A DNA stretch of 34,723 bases from a bacterium (lineage in GTDB: Bacteria > Electryoneota > RPQS01). Made by a program: the position numbers and the translations under genes. A model generated the notes under the pieces. The model ran no database searches. It had not been told where the DNA came from and was given only the letters and a program-made list of their open reading frames with translations. The first letter of the stretch is position 1, and each line of letters opens with the position of its first letter. This document shows positions 25,654 to 34,693 of the stretch, in pieces. The DNA is taken from NCBI GenBank assembly GCA_020846695.1, contig JADLDM010000198.1, forward strand, positions 1-34,723, in the 5' to 3' direction.

Positions 25654-27309
25654 CTATTTGATCAAAAGAAGTTTCTGAGTCTGCATGCGGTCATGCGCTT
25701 CCGCCCGGACGAAGTAGAGTCCTGACGCAATAGAATGGGGTTGCCAGTAGAAGTGATGGCTTCCGGCAGTCAGAGTTTCGTCTGAAAGCGTTTCGACGAG
25801 TCTTCCGGTGACATCGAATACTTGAAGTTTGATGCGCGCGGTTTGCGGCACATCGAGAATCAACTGCGCGCTTGAGTTGAACGGGTTGGGAAATGCAGGA
25901 TGAAGCGTCCATTGCGAAACATTGACTGGAGACTCGTCTCCGTCTTGCACGCGCTCAAGCTCGAAATGCAGAATTGCTCCGTTGAACGTGCCGACATCCT
26001 GCGCGGCAGCATCTTCCACCGTGATCACCCAGTCGCCGCCGGACATGCTTGAATCAAAAACCGACAGCACGCTCTCAGGCCGGAATGAACCCGTGTAAGG
26101 CGCGCTCGCGTTTCCGATTGCCGTGGTCGCCTCGTCATCGAAGCGGCAGTTGACCAAATTCTCGCCTTCGGTGTTTGCCGGTGGATTGAACAACGTGGCG
26201 TTGGTTCCACCCGGCGAGTTCAGCGCGATGATCAGGTCGCCAACCCATGAGTGCGTGATGTTGATCGTCATGTCCACATCGAGCACGGGCTGATCGTCAC
26301 CAACGGACATGGTGATTTGGATAGAGGATTGATCTGGTATGTCGAGAGTGTCACCCCTGTAGGATATGTTCCTGAAATCCACACGAGCGACAAGCTGCGC
26401 ATCGCGCGTGGTGGTCTGTCCTTCGACAACGTTTACGTCTTCAATCAGCAGTGTGTCGTAATTGGATTTTGTGAATCGCAGGTCATAGATTCCGCTTGCC
26501 AAACGAGAAAAGCGATAGACTCCCTCACCGTTCGTCAGTGCGCTGATGCCCAAATCGAGAATCTCGACATTTGCATTTGAAATCGCCGCGCCGCTCTGTG
26601 AATTGGTAACCGTTCCTTGAATCGAATAAGCGCCGTTGATTTCAATTCCCCAACTGAGCAGCGTGCCGGTATCAAAGAGAAAGCGGTCCACGACACGCAG
26701 TCTCCACCAATCACCGGTCGTGGTGTGATTCGCGAATATGTTGTTCAGCGATTGCAGTGGAACATAACCTCCCGTGAATGGCGGCTGTCCGTCGTAGATG
26801 CCGAGCCCTGCTTCATCATCAAACCAGCAATCCGTCATGTTTACAATGCTGTCACCGGGAAAGAGATCCACCAATAGAACAGTAGCGGCGCGCACGGTAT
26901 CAATGTAAGCCCACGTCGTGTCCCAGTCCCACGTCGAATCGGTAATCCAACTTGTGTCGCGGCTCACATAGACCGTATCTATGAAGGCCGAGTCATGTTC
27001 AAGCGTGATCCGCAGATCGCGAATCCACGTGTGTTCGATGCTCACACCCACATTAATATCTTCAATTGCGATTCCCGCCGGGATCTGAATTGAATCCACC
27101 AGAGTTCCGCCCGGCCCATCTGGGATGGGAAGCGGAGTGTGGGTGGAGGAATAGACTTCATCCAGCGCGCGATGCGGCGAGCGCAAACTTTGAGCAGGCA
27201 CGCTGACGCCGCAGGATTTCTGCGGAGCCTTACCCTGCTTTCCGAAAGCGGAAAGAGAAATCAAGCTCGCTATGAGCAGGATTGCCCACGGCGCGCGCGA
27301 AGTGAACAT
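25654..27309 (-). CDS. Secreted multidomain protein: two P-domain-like regions flanking a CarboxypepD_reg-like domain, T9SS tail
   Basis: IAIEDINVGVSIEHTWIRDLRITLEHD...DWWRLRVVDRFLFDTGTL; SIQGTVTNSQSGAAISNANVEIL; DVDMTINITHSWVGDLIIALNSPGGT...GDWVITVEDAAAQDVGTF; FPNPFNSSAQLILDV...QKLLLIK. Confidence 0.88.
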   Translation of the reverse strand: MFTSRAPWAILLIASLISLSAFGKQGKAPQKSCGVSVPAQSLRSPHRALDEVYSSTHTPLPIPDGPGGTLVDSIQIPAGIAIEDINVGVSIEHTWIRDLRITLEHDSAFIDTVYVSRDTSWITDSTWDWDTTWAYIDTVRAATVLLVDLFPGDSIVNMTDCWFDDEAGLGIYDGQPPFTGGYVPLQSLNNIFANHTTTGDWWRLRVVDRFLFDTGTLLSWGIEINGAYSIQGTVTNSQSGAAISNANVEILDLGISALTNGEGVYRFSRLASGIYDLRFTKSNYDTLLIEDVNVVEGQTTTRDAQLVARVDFRNISYRGDTLDIPDQSSIQITMSVGDDQPVLDVDMTINITHSWVGDLIIALNSPGGTNATLFNPPANTEGENLVNCRFDDEATTAIGNASAPYTGSFRPESVLSVFDSSMSGGDWVITVEDAAAQDVGTFNGAILHFELERVQDGDESPVNVSQWTLHPAFPNPFNSSAQLILDVPQTARIKLQVFDVTGRLVETLSDETLTAGSHHFYWQPHSIASGLYFVRAEAHDRMQTQKLLLIK

Positions 27310-27315
27310 CGGAGT

Positions 27316-27774
27316 CTATTCTTTGGTGAGGTCTATCGAGTAGGCGATGCGTCCGTCGGAATCGGCATGGAAATGATCGAACAGATACTGCGCGACCATA
27401 TTCATGCTCTCGACGGTGCACTCGACGCGAGTGTGCTTATGTTTCTTGGCCCATTTCACGGCGTGTTCGAAGAGCAGTTTGCCGAAGCCCTTTTCGCGGT
27501 GATTGGGTTTGACGAAGAGATCGAGGACGTGTGGAACATGCCGGGCCTCGATGGTTACGGGCTTTAGAGCAAGGTGGATGAATCCCACCGGCGCGCCGCT
27601 TGAGGTCTTGCCGATGAAGATAATCCCGAAGCGGTCGTTTCCGAGAACTTCCGTAAGGTAGGCGGAATTCCGCTCATCGGACTGCGCCTCATGCTCTTCA
27701 TTTTCGGATTGATATTCGGCCACAAGCTCGAGGAGCTGTGGAAGGTCGTCGGTCTTTGCCGTGCTGACAATCAT
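27316..27774 (-). CDS. GNAT family N-acetyltransferase
   Basis: 152 aa; VLDLFVKPNHREKGFGKLLFEHAVKWAKKHKHTRVECTVESMNMVAQYLFDHF (R-x-x-G-x-G motif A). Confidence 0.9.
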   Translation of the reverse strand: MIVSTAKTDDLPQLLELVAEYQSENEEHEAQSDERNSAYLTEVLGNDRFGIIFIGKTSSGAPVGFIHLALKPVTIEARHVPHVLDLFVKPNHREKGFGKLLFEHAVKWAKKHKHTRVECTVESMNMVAQYLFDHFHADSDGRIAYSIDLTKE

Positions 27775-27891
27775 GCGTTGGTTAGAAGAATAAGAAGAAA
27801 ATCATCGTGGACGCAAATCGGTCCAACAGAACAGCAATTGCGAAAGACGTGCCACACGAGCGCTGGAAAAGCGTCGCTGCTGTCTCCCCTT

Positions 27892-29091
27892 TTAGTTTAT
27901 ATTTTCCAATAGAATAGCCTGCCCCTGTCCGACACCCACGCAGAGCGACGCAATGCCGTATTTTGTGCCCGCATCGCGCATAGAGCGTGCAAGCGTGCCC
28001 AAAATGCGCGCGCCGGACATGCCCAAGGGGTGGCCGATGGCAATCGCGCCGCCCTTGGGATTCACGCGGTCAATCGGCGGGTCCAGTTCGGCGATTACCG
28101 CAAGCGCCTGCACGGCGAAGGCTTCATTGATCTCCCAGAGTCCGATTTCGAATCGGGTCAATCCCGTGCGCGTGAGAAGTTTTTCAACCGCATCCACCGG
28201 GCCGATGCCCATGTAGCGCGGGTCCACACCTGCCGATGCCGTGCCGATGATCTTCGCAAGCGGCTTCAGCGAATGCTCCGTGACAAACTTCTCGGAGCAG
28301 ATCAAGAGCGCCGCCGCACCGTCATTTAACGACGAAGAGTTTCCCGGCGTGACGGTTCCGCCCTTGCGAAAGGCGGGTTTCAATTCGGCGAGCTTTTCAA
28401 GCGTCGTGTCTTTGCGCGGCCCTTCGTCCCTATCAATAATCAGCGGATCGCCTTTTCTCTGCGGAATCTCGACCGGAATAATCTCTTCTATGAAAAGTCC
28501 GCGCTCTTGTGCAGCGACCGCCTTCTGATGAGACTCATAGGCAAACGTGTCCTGCATTTCCCTCGCAATGTTCCACTTTTCGTAGATATTCTCCGCAGTT
28601 TCGCCCATTGAGTCGAGCGGGAACAGCTCCTTCATCTTCGGATTGGGATAGCGCCAGCCCAGCGTCGTGTCCCACGCCGTGAGATTACCAAACGAGAATC
28701 CGTTTTCCAATTTCGGCACGGAAAACGGCGCGCGCGTCATAGATTCCACTCCGCCCGCGAGGTAGCAGTTCCCTTCGCCAGCTTTGATCGCGCGGAATGC
28801 GCAGGCCGCAGCCTCCATGCCCGATGCGCAGAGACGGTTGATCGTTACCGCCGGAACGGAGTGTGGAAATCCCGCCAGCAGCACGGCCATCCGCGCAACG
28901 TTGCGGTTATCTTCTCCGGCCTGATTCGCGCAGCCCATATAGACTTCGTCAATCACTCCCGGGTCGAGCTGGTTCCGCTCGGCGATTTTTTTCAGCACGA
29001 GCGCGGCCATATCATCAGGCCGCACGGACTTCAACACGCCGTTGTGTTTCCCCACCGGCGTACGCAATGCATCAACAAGATAGACGGACAT
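27892..29091 (-). CDS. Acetyl-CoA acyltransferase / thiolase (PcaF/FadA-like)
   Basis: 399 aa; VDALRTPVGKHNG, NRLCASGMEA (nucleophilic Cys), LWEINEAFAVQ, GGAIAIGHPLGMSGARI, ASLCVGVGQGQA. Confidence 0.96.
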   Translation of the reverse strand: MSVYLVDALRTPVGKHNGVLKSVRPDDMAALVLKKIAERNQLDPGVIDEVYMGCANQAGEDNRNVARMAVLLAGFPHSVPAVTINRLCASGMEAAACAFRAIKAGEGNCYLAGGVESMTRAPFSVPKLENGFSFGNLTAWDTTLGWRYPNPKMKELFPLDSMGETAENIYEKWNIAREMQDTFAYESHQKAVAAQERGLFIEEIIPVEIPQRKGDPLIIDRDEGPRKDTTLEKLAELKPAFRKGGTVTPGNSSSLNDGAAALLICSEKFVTEHSLKPLAKIIGTASAGVDPRYMGIGPVDAVEKLLTRTGLTRFEIGLWEINEAFAVQALAVIAELDPPIDRVNPKGGAIAIGHPLGMSGARILGTLARSMRDAGTKYGIASLCVGVGQGQAILLENIN

Positions 29092-29115
29092 TCAGGTTTA
29101 TGTTAATTGAATTGA

Positions 29116-29967
29116 TTACTGGCGAAGCGCTTCCACTGCAAAGCTCATCGGGATTTCGGGCTCGCCGGGAGGAAGCATATAGAGGTGCTCGCCTGAAGGA
29201 ACCATGATACCGAACGGATCGAAGCAGCAGAGCGGGTATTCTTCAAACTTGGTGATGCGCAGATTGTGATTCATCAGCGCGCGGAACACGTCGGCCAAAC
29301 TCCACTGCCATTCGTGCGTGGCATTCACCGTGACGTAGCTCTTATCCGCATAGTCCGGCGCGGGAGGAAGTTCGACGCCTTCTTCGCAATGAAAGTAGCC
29401 GAACTTGCGCGCGATGTTCCCCTCTTCGAGTTCATACATCATAAAAACGGGATGAATCTCCACGATCACGAACCTTCCGTCCGGCTTGAGCAGCTTGGAA
29501 ATCACTTCGCCCCACCTGTTCAAATCCGAAAGCCACGTGATCACACCCCAACTTGTGAACACGATATCATGTTTTTCAACGTGGACTTCATTCAGTTTGA
29601 GCACATCGCTCTCGATAAACTCCACGCGATCGGCAACTCCCGAAAGTTCCGCGAGCTTCCGTGCTTCTTTGATCGCCACAGGTGAAAAGTCCACGCCGAC
29701 GACTTTCGCCGCGCCTTGCCGTGCGATCTCAATCGTGCTCTTCCCGAAGTGGCATTGCAGGTGCAGCACGGACTTTCCGCGCACGTCGCCCAACCATTCC
29801 AGTTCGAGCCGGTCGAGCGCGGTCTTCCCCTCAAGAAAAGCCGGCACATCGTACATCCTGCTCGCAACATGAACAGGCGTGACCTCGTCCCACCATTTGA
29901 GGTTCGGCTCGTGTTCGGGGAAGACCTCGCCTCCGCCTCCGGGCAATGTGGGGCTAAATTTAGTCAT
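29116..29967 (-). CDS. Class I SAM-dependent methyltransferase
   Basis: 283 aa; GKSVLHLQCHFGKSTIEIARQGAAKVVGVDFSPVAIKEARKLAELSGVADRVEFIESDVL. Confidence 0.92.
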   Translation of the reverse strand: MTKFSPTLPGGGGEVFPEHEPNLKWWDEVTPVHVASRMYDVPAFLEGKTALDRLELEWLGDVRGKSVLHLQCHFGKSTIEIARQGAAKVVGVDFSPVAIKEARKLAELSGVADRVEFIESDVLKLNEVHVEKHDIVFTSWGVITWLSDLNRWGEVISKLLKPDGRFVIVEIHPVFMMYELEEGNIARKFGYFHCEEGVELPPAPDYADKSYVTVNATHEWQWSLADVFRALMNHNLRITKFEEYPLCCFDPFGIMVPSGEHLYMLPPGEPEIPMSFAVEALRQ

Positions 29968-30121
29968 CTTATTCCTTTAATGCCATAGCAAAGTAGAGGT
30001 TTTTCTCTCGGGAATCAAGCCTCAACGCACAGCGCTTCATTATTGGAGGACGGCTTCGCTGATGTGCCTTGAGTTTTTCGTAAAGAATGGATTTTCAATA
30101 TCTTATTGTTTACCCCCTTAA

Positions 30122-30150
30122 TTGCAATTTGGTTAGACTCTCCCTATCTT
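30122..30150 (+). promoter_or_regulatory. Putative sigma70-like promoter
   Basis: TTGCAA (30122-30127) - 17 nt - TATCTT (30145-30150), 33 nt upstream of ATG 30184. Confidence 0.4.
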
Positions 30151-30183
30151 GAAAAAATGCCCCACTAACTCTGAAAGACACCC

Positions 30184-31308
30184 ATGAAAGACCCTCGTCA
30201 TAAGAAGCTCGCCGAAGTGCTGGTGCGTCATTCGACGCGCGTGAAGCCCGGCGACAAAGTATTGATCGAAATCAACGATGTTCCGCCGGAATTTACAGCC
30301 GTGCTCTTGCAGGAAGTCTGTGATGCGGGCGGTTTGCCGGTTCTGGAGCACAAGTTCCAGATGCACAATCGCGCAATGTATCTGAATGCTACCGAAGAGC
30401 GCATGAAGCTGATTGCGGACATCGAACTCTACCGCATGAAGCAGATGGATTGCTACATCGCCGTGCGCGGAATTTTCAATTCAAAAGAATTGACCGACGT
30501 GCCGGGTGACAAGATGTCACTATATGAGAAATTTTGGCTGAAGCCCGTGCATCTGAAGCAGCGTGTCGAGGAGACGCGCTGGGTGGTGCTGCGCTTCCCC
30601 TCGCCGCAGATGGCTCAGATGGCCAAGATGTCCTTTGATACCTTCGAAGATTTCTACTATCGCGTCTGCTGCGACGTGGATTGGGAGAAAGCGGAACGCG
30701 CGATGGTTCCCGCCAAGGCTTTCATGGAGAAGACCGACAAGGTTCACATCAAGGGACCGGGTACCGACCTGCAATTCTCGATCAAGGGCATTCCTGCGGT
30801 TCCCTGCGGCGGGCATATGAACATTCCCGATCTGGAAATTTTCACCTCACCCGTGCGCACCTCGGTCAACGGCAAGATCAGCTACAATGCTCCCTCGACC
30901 TATCGCGGCTTCACCCATGAGCACGTCGTGTTGGAATTCAAGGACGGCAAGATTATCGCCGCGACCTCGAATGACACCAAGCGCATCAACGAGATTTTCG
31001 ATACCGATGAAGGCGCGCGCTATGTCGGCGAATTTGCCTTAGGGTTCCATCCCTTCGTGATGAATCCCATGGACGACATTCTGTTTGACGAGAAGATTTG
31101 CGGTTCGTTGCACTTCACTCCGGGCCAGGCCTATGAGAAGGAAGCGGACAACGGCAATCGCAGTCAGATTCACTGGGATTTGGTGCTGATGCAGCGTCCC
31201 GAAAACGGCGGCGGCGAAATCTGGATGGACGGCGTGCTGATCCGCAAGGACGGCAAGTTCCTTCACGAAGCCTTCCTCGCCATGAATCCCGAGAATCTGG
31301 TGAAGTAA
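30184..31308 (+). CDS. M29 (thermophilic metalloprotease)-family aminopeptidase
   Basis: 374 aa; VKPGDKVLIEI, GGHMNIPDLEIFTSPVRTSVNGKISYNAPSTYRG, DEGARYVGEFALGFHPF...ILFDEKICGSLHFTPGQAY, IHWDLV. Confidence 0.88.
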   Translation: MKDPRHKKLAEVLVRHSTRVKPGDKVLIEINDVPPEFTAVLLQEVCDAGGLPVLEHKFQMHNRAMYLNATEERMKLIADIELYRMKQMDCYIAVRGIFNSKELTDVPGDKMSLYEKFWLKPVHLKQRVEETRWVVLRFPSPQMAQMAKMSFDTFEDFYYRVCCDVDWEKAERAMVPAKAFMEKTDKVHIKGPGTDLQFSIKGIPAVPCGGHMNIPDLEIFTSPVRTSVNGKISYNAPSTYRGFTHEHVVLEFKDGKIIAATSNDTKRINEIFDTDEGARYVGEFALGFHPFVMNPMDDILFDEKICGSLHFTPGQAYEKEADNGNRSQIHWDLVLMQRPENGGGEIWMDGVLIRKDGKFLHEAFLAMNPENLVK

Positions 31309-31314
31309 CCATCA

Positions 31315-31339
31315 TGTAGTGCCGCACGGCGTGCGCTCT
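31315..31339 (-). repeat. Dispersed repeat A, copy 3 (reverse orientation)
   Basis: Reverse complement AGAGCGCACGCCGTGCGGCACTACA, 24/25 to copies 1 and 2. Confidence 0.85.
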
Positions 31340-31347
31340 GAGAACTC

Positions 31348-31374
31348 AAGAGGCGACCCAAACGGTCGCCTCTT
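31348..31374 (+). terminator. Hairpin/terminator after the M29 aminopeptidase
   Basis: AAGAGGCGACC-CAAAC-GGTCGCCTCTT, 11-bp perfect stem. Confidence 0.6.
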
Positions 31375-31394
31375 CTGATATCTCCGCTCTGAAT

Positions 31395-31514
31395 TTCTGT
31401 CATCCTATGTAAGGACCTTGTTGCTCACCCGACTCCCATGCATGGTTGTAGACTTTGTTGCAACGGCTCGGGCGATTCGATTCCCGGAATAGATCCTAAC
31501 AAAGGATGACAGAA
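31395..31514. repeat. Inverted-repeat-bounded element (repeat E, copy 2): TTCTGTCATCCT ... AGGATGACAGAA
   Basis: 12-bp perfect inverted repeat bounding 120 bp; related to 1462-1542. Confidence 0.6.
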
Positions 31515-31524
31515 CGTAGCGAGG

Positions 31525-32079
31525 CTACTTCTTCATCTTCTTCCAGTTCTTGTACTGCTCAACTAAATTGCGCACATTTTCGACGTCGGACGTGACTTCT
31601 GTCTTGTAGGTAATCTCGGCAGCATCCGCACCCCATTCGATTACTTCCGAGCTTCCCAATGTGACGGAGTTGCCGTTGTGTTCGAGAATGGTCTCTGAGA
31701 TTGCTCCGGGCAACAAGAGAATCGGCGCGCAATCACATCCGGCCGTGCGGTAGAGACTCGCCGCGCCGAAATCCGTAAAGGTAAATTCGACCTTGCCGCA
31801 GAGCACGCCGTCCTTCTCGAAGAGTTCTTTCTTCGTGTAGGTGTAACCTTCGTTTTCACCTTCGAGGGTTGAGCCTTCGAGATAGTCGGTCACGAGCGTG
31901 CCGAAATCTTTGAAGGACACGTCGCGCTCTTCTTCGTCGCTCGAATGAATGTTGTAGAACAGGATCGAACCGGAGCCGGAGCCGTCGGCATTTAGCTTGA
32001 ACGTGTAGGTCTTATTCTGCACATTCAAACATCCGACTGCAAACATTGCCGCCACGACCAGCAGAAACACTTTCTTCAT
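31525..32079 (-). CDS. Hypothetical lipoprotein
   Basis: 184 aa, MKKVFLLVVAAMFAVGC lipobox. Confidence 0.8.
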   Translation of the reverse strand: MKKVFLLVVAAMFAVGCLNVQNKTYTFKLNADGSGSGSILFYNIHSSDEEERDVSFKDFGTLVTDYLEGSTLEGENEGYTYTKKELFEKDGVLCGKVEFTFTDFGAASLYRTAGCDCAPILLLPGAISETILEHNGNSVTLGSSEVIEWGADAAEITYKTEVTSDVENVRNLVEQYKNWKKMKK

Positions 32080-32136
32080 GTGGAAACCTCGGGAGAGAAA
32101 TTGGGTTGATGATGCTCTGGAAGCTAATGATTCTAC

Positions 32137-32307
32137 TCATCGCTGAGGTGGATTTCTGTCACCCCTGGCTGGTGCCGGCAACGGCGCGGGCGGCGCTTGT
32201 GGTCTAGGAGCATTTGGAGCTGGATTCACGCCCCCCTTCTTGGTTACCCCTTCTTTGATTAGAGTGCCAACTCTCGGAGGTCTCTCACTTCGCATTATTG
32301 TCTTCAT
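32137..32307 (-). CDS. Proline-rich microprotein (56 aa), overlapping the end of the upstream gene
   Basis: MKTIMRSERPPRVGTLIKEGVTKKGGVNPAPNAPRPQAPPAPLPAPARGDRNPPQR from ATG 32307 with AAGGAG a few nt upstream. Confidence 0.55.
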   Translation of the reverse strand: MKTIMRSERPPRVGTLIKEGVTKKGGVNPAPNAPRPQAPPAPLPAPARGDRNPPQR

Positions 32308-32995
32308 TGCCTTTCTCCTTTGCGTCTTTTGGAACGGACACCGCTCTAAACTCGATGAACATATCCTCACTTCTGAAAGGAAGATACAGAGCGGGGAGGT
32401 CATATATTAGTTTGCTGGTAGAACTCTGATACACCTTGACTTGTTCGAGAAATACTTCCTTCTGAGGAAGACCTTCGGAAAAGGCATGAATCCATCCATC
32501 GAAAGTGAGATCATTCTTTGTGTCGCGTATGGTCGCCCAACCGACTCCCCGTGATGTGCTGTTCAATGCATAGCCCCATACGTCATCATCACTGTACTTC
32601 TTGCTAACACGTAGGAATCGCGCTAGGCGAAACACTAAACCGTGACGAATAACCGCAGCCATGATGAAGCCAACAATGATCCCAGACATAGTCGCCCAGA
32701 AAATACTGTTAGAATCAATCGGAATTTGCGCTTCTGGCTTTCCATTCGCTGCCTTCTCAAGAGCCATCCAGAAGCCGCGACCCAGTTCCTGATCGACGAT
32801 CAACCCTGTCTTGAAAAGAACAAACACAACCAAAGACAAGAACAAGTACGACAAGAAACCATTGACAAAAGCAAAGACTACGAAGTAGTAGGCCGGCCGC
32901 TGTTTCTCCGGCGTGAGAGTTTCCACAATAACCGTCGCAATGATGCCCGGCAGAAACAACACAAGTATCTGGATTGTAAATGACGTAAAATCCAC
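32285..32995 (-). CDS. Membrane protein of unknown function with cytosolic C-terminal domain (possibly DUF6338-like)
   Basis: GTG start with GGAGGA RBS; N-terminal TM helices IQILVLFLPGIIATVIVETLTP...; C-terminal GWATIRDTKNDLTFDGWIHAFSEGLPQKEVFLEQVKVYQSSTSKLIYDLPALYLPF. Family name is a tentative recollection. Confidence 0.75.
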   Translation of the reverse strand: MDFTSFTIQILVLFLPGIIATVIVETLTPEKQRPAYYFVVFAFVNGFLSYLFLSLVVFVLFKTGLIVDQELGRGFWMALEKAANGKPEAQIPIDSNSIFWATMSGIIVGFIMAAVIRHGLVFRLARFLRVSKKYSDDDVWGYALNSTSRGVGWATIRDTKNDLTFDGWIHAFSEGLPQKEVFLEQVKVYQSSTSKLIYDLPALYLPFRSEDMFIEFRAVSVPKDAKEKGNEDNNAK

Positions 32996-33017
32996 AACTT
33001 CCTCCGTTAGCTTCTTC

Positions 33018-33782
33018 CTACCTCGCCGCTCTCCTCAAGCTCGGCGTCGCGCGGTATCGTTCCTCGTGGAACCAGTTGAAGAGCGCATCCATCACGGCTT
33101 CCACACGCGCCAGCCCGATGCGCTCGCCCCAATGAAGCGGCCCGTGGGGATAATTTACGCCTAATTTCATGGCAATGTCAATTTCCTCGCGTGGGGCAAC
33201 CCCTTCCTGCAGCGCGTGAAAGGCCTCATTGACCAGACAACAGACCGTGCGCACGAGGACACCCGCTGGCGCATCCCCCACTGCGGCAAGCTTCAGCCCG
33301 AGCGACTCCAAAAGCGACACCGCCGTCGCGCGCATGGTTGAATCCGTTTCTGGCAAAGTCATCACCTCGGCAATCACTGTTTCAGAAAACGGCGGCAGGA
33401 GCGACACACCCACAAAGCGCTCCGCCGCAATTGCATCTGAGGTCAAATCACAAAGCGACGAGGTCAGAGTCAACGTAATTATCGGAGTCTCACCGGGCAG
33501 CGCATCTTCGAGATATTGCAGCGCCTCAAGTTTCGATTGCAAATCCGTTGTGTAGCACTCGAAGGCAATATCGTAATCCTGATCGCCCGCGTGCTCCTCT
33601 TCATCAAGAATCCGAATCTTCGTCAGGCTTCTCCCCTGCTCAATTTCGGAAGCGGACAACAGCAACGTCGGCGTGTGCCCGGCCTGCTTGGCTTTTTCAG
33701 CTAAAGGCAGCGCGTCTTCCAAAGGCCCGACAAATAGCACGCGGTCAATCGGATAGAGTTCGAGATCGTCTTGTGACATCAC
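33018..33782 (-). CDS. 3-hydroxyacyl-CoA dehydrogenase-like protein corresponding to the C-terminal half of PaaH-type enzymes
   Basis: [47 protein letters not shown]...[13 protein letters not shown]-terminal Rossmann-like part lacks GxGxxG. Confidence 0.83.
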   Translation of the reverse strand: MMSQDDLELYPIDRVLFVGPLEDALPLAEKAKQAGHTPTLLLSASEIEQGRSLTKIRILDEEEHAGDQDYDIAFECYTTDLQSKLEALQYLEDALPGETPIITLTLTSSLCDLTSDAIAAERFVGVSLLPPFSETVIAEVMTLPETDSTMRATAVSLLESLGLKLAAVGDAPAGVLVRTVCCLVNEAFHALQEGVAPREEIDIAMKLGVNYPHGPLHWGERIGLARVEAVMDALFNWFHEERYRATPSLRRAAR

Positions 33783-34645
33783 GCGCCCTCCGGATAGTCG
33801 TAGAACCCGCGTCCCGTTTTTCTGCCGAGATAGCCGGCATCCACCATCTTCTTCTGAATCGGATGCGGACGATAGCGCGCATCATGAAAATATGCTTCCC
33901 ACACTGATTTCGTCGCGGCGTAGTTGATGTCAATTCCGATCAAGTCCATCAATTCAAACGGCCCCATCTTGAAGCCGCCACCTTCGCGCAGGATTTTGTC
34001 AATCGTCGCGTGATCCGCAAGCCCTTCACCCAAACAGCGCAGCGCTTCTCCATAAAATGGCCGCGCGCAGCGATTCACAATAAAACCCGCCGTATCTTTC
34101 GTCACGACGGGCGTCTTATCAAGCTCTTTGGAATAGGCCACAATCTTCTCAATCACGGACTTGTCCGTCTGCTCAGCCGCGACCACTTCAATCAATTTCA
34201 TTCTCGTCGCGGGATTGAAGAAGTGCATCCCGCACACGCGATGCGGAAACCTCGTCGGCGCGGCAATTTGCGTCACGAACAGCGAACTCGTGTTGGTCGC
34301 CAAAATCGCGTCGGAAGAAAGCTCATCATCAAGCTGACGAAACAACTCCACCTTGATATCGAGCGATTCCGACACCGCTTCAATCACCAGCTCTACGCTC
34401 TTCAGCTGATCGAGAGAATTGACCGGATGCACGCGCTTGACAATCGCCTCGGCGTCTTGTTTCGTTAGCTTGCCGAGTTCGACTCCCTTGTGCAGGTCTT
34501 TTTCGATTCTTTGGGGCGCGCGTTTCAGCGCATCAGGATAGGCGTCAAATAGAGTGACAGTGGAACCGGCGGTCGCACAGAGTTGGGCAATGCCCGTTCC
34601 CATGGTGCCCGCGCCGAGCACGGCAACGGAAGTGAAGGTCGGCAT
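33779..34645 (-). CDS. 3-hydroxyacyl-CoA / 3-hydroxybutyryl-CoA dehydrogenase (PaaH/Hbd-like)
   Basis: 288 aa; [84 protein letters not shown] overlap with 33018-33782. Confidence 0.94.
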   Translation of the reverse strand: MPTFTSVAVLGAGTMGTGIAQLCATAGSTVTLFDAYPDALKRAPQRIEKDLHKGVELGKLTKQDAEAIVKRVHPVNSLDQLKSVELVIEAVSESLDIKVELFRQLDDELSSDAILATNTSSLFVTQIAAPTRFPHRVCGMHFFNPATRMKLIEVVAAEQTDKSVIEKIVAYSKELDKTPVVTKDTAGFIVNRCARPFYGEALRCLGEGLADHATIDKILREGGGFKMGPFELMDLIGIDINYAATKSVWEAYFHDARYRPHPIQKKMVDAGYLGRKTGRGFYDYPEGA

Positions 34646-34666
34646 GAAGTTGAGGATAGAATTGAA

Positions 34667-34687
34667 AAGCGGGCGCGAGGCCCGCTT
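34667..34687 (-). terminator. Intrinsic terminator of the gene at the right window edge
   Basis: Minus strand AAGCGGGC-CTCGC-GCCCGCTT followed by TT. Confidence 0.65.
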
Positions 34688-34693
34688 GAAAAA

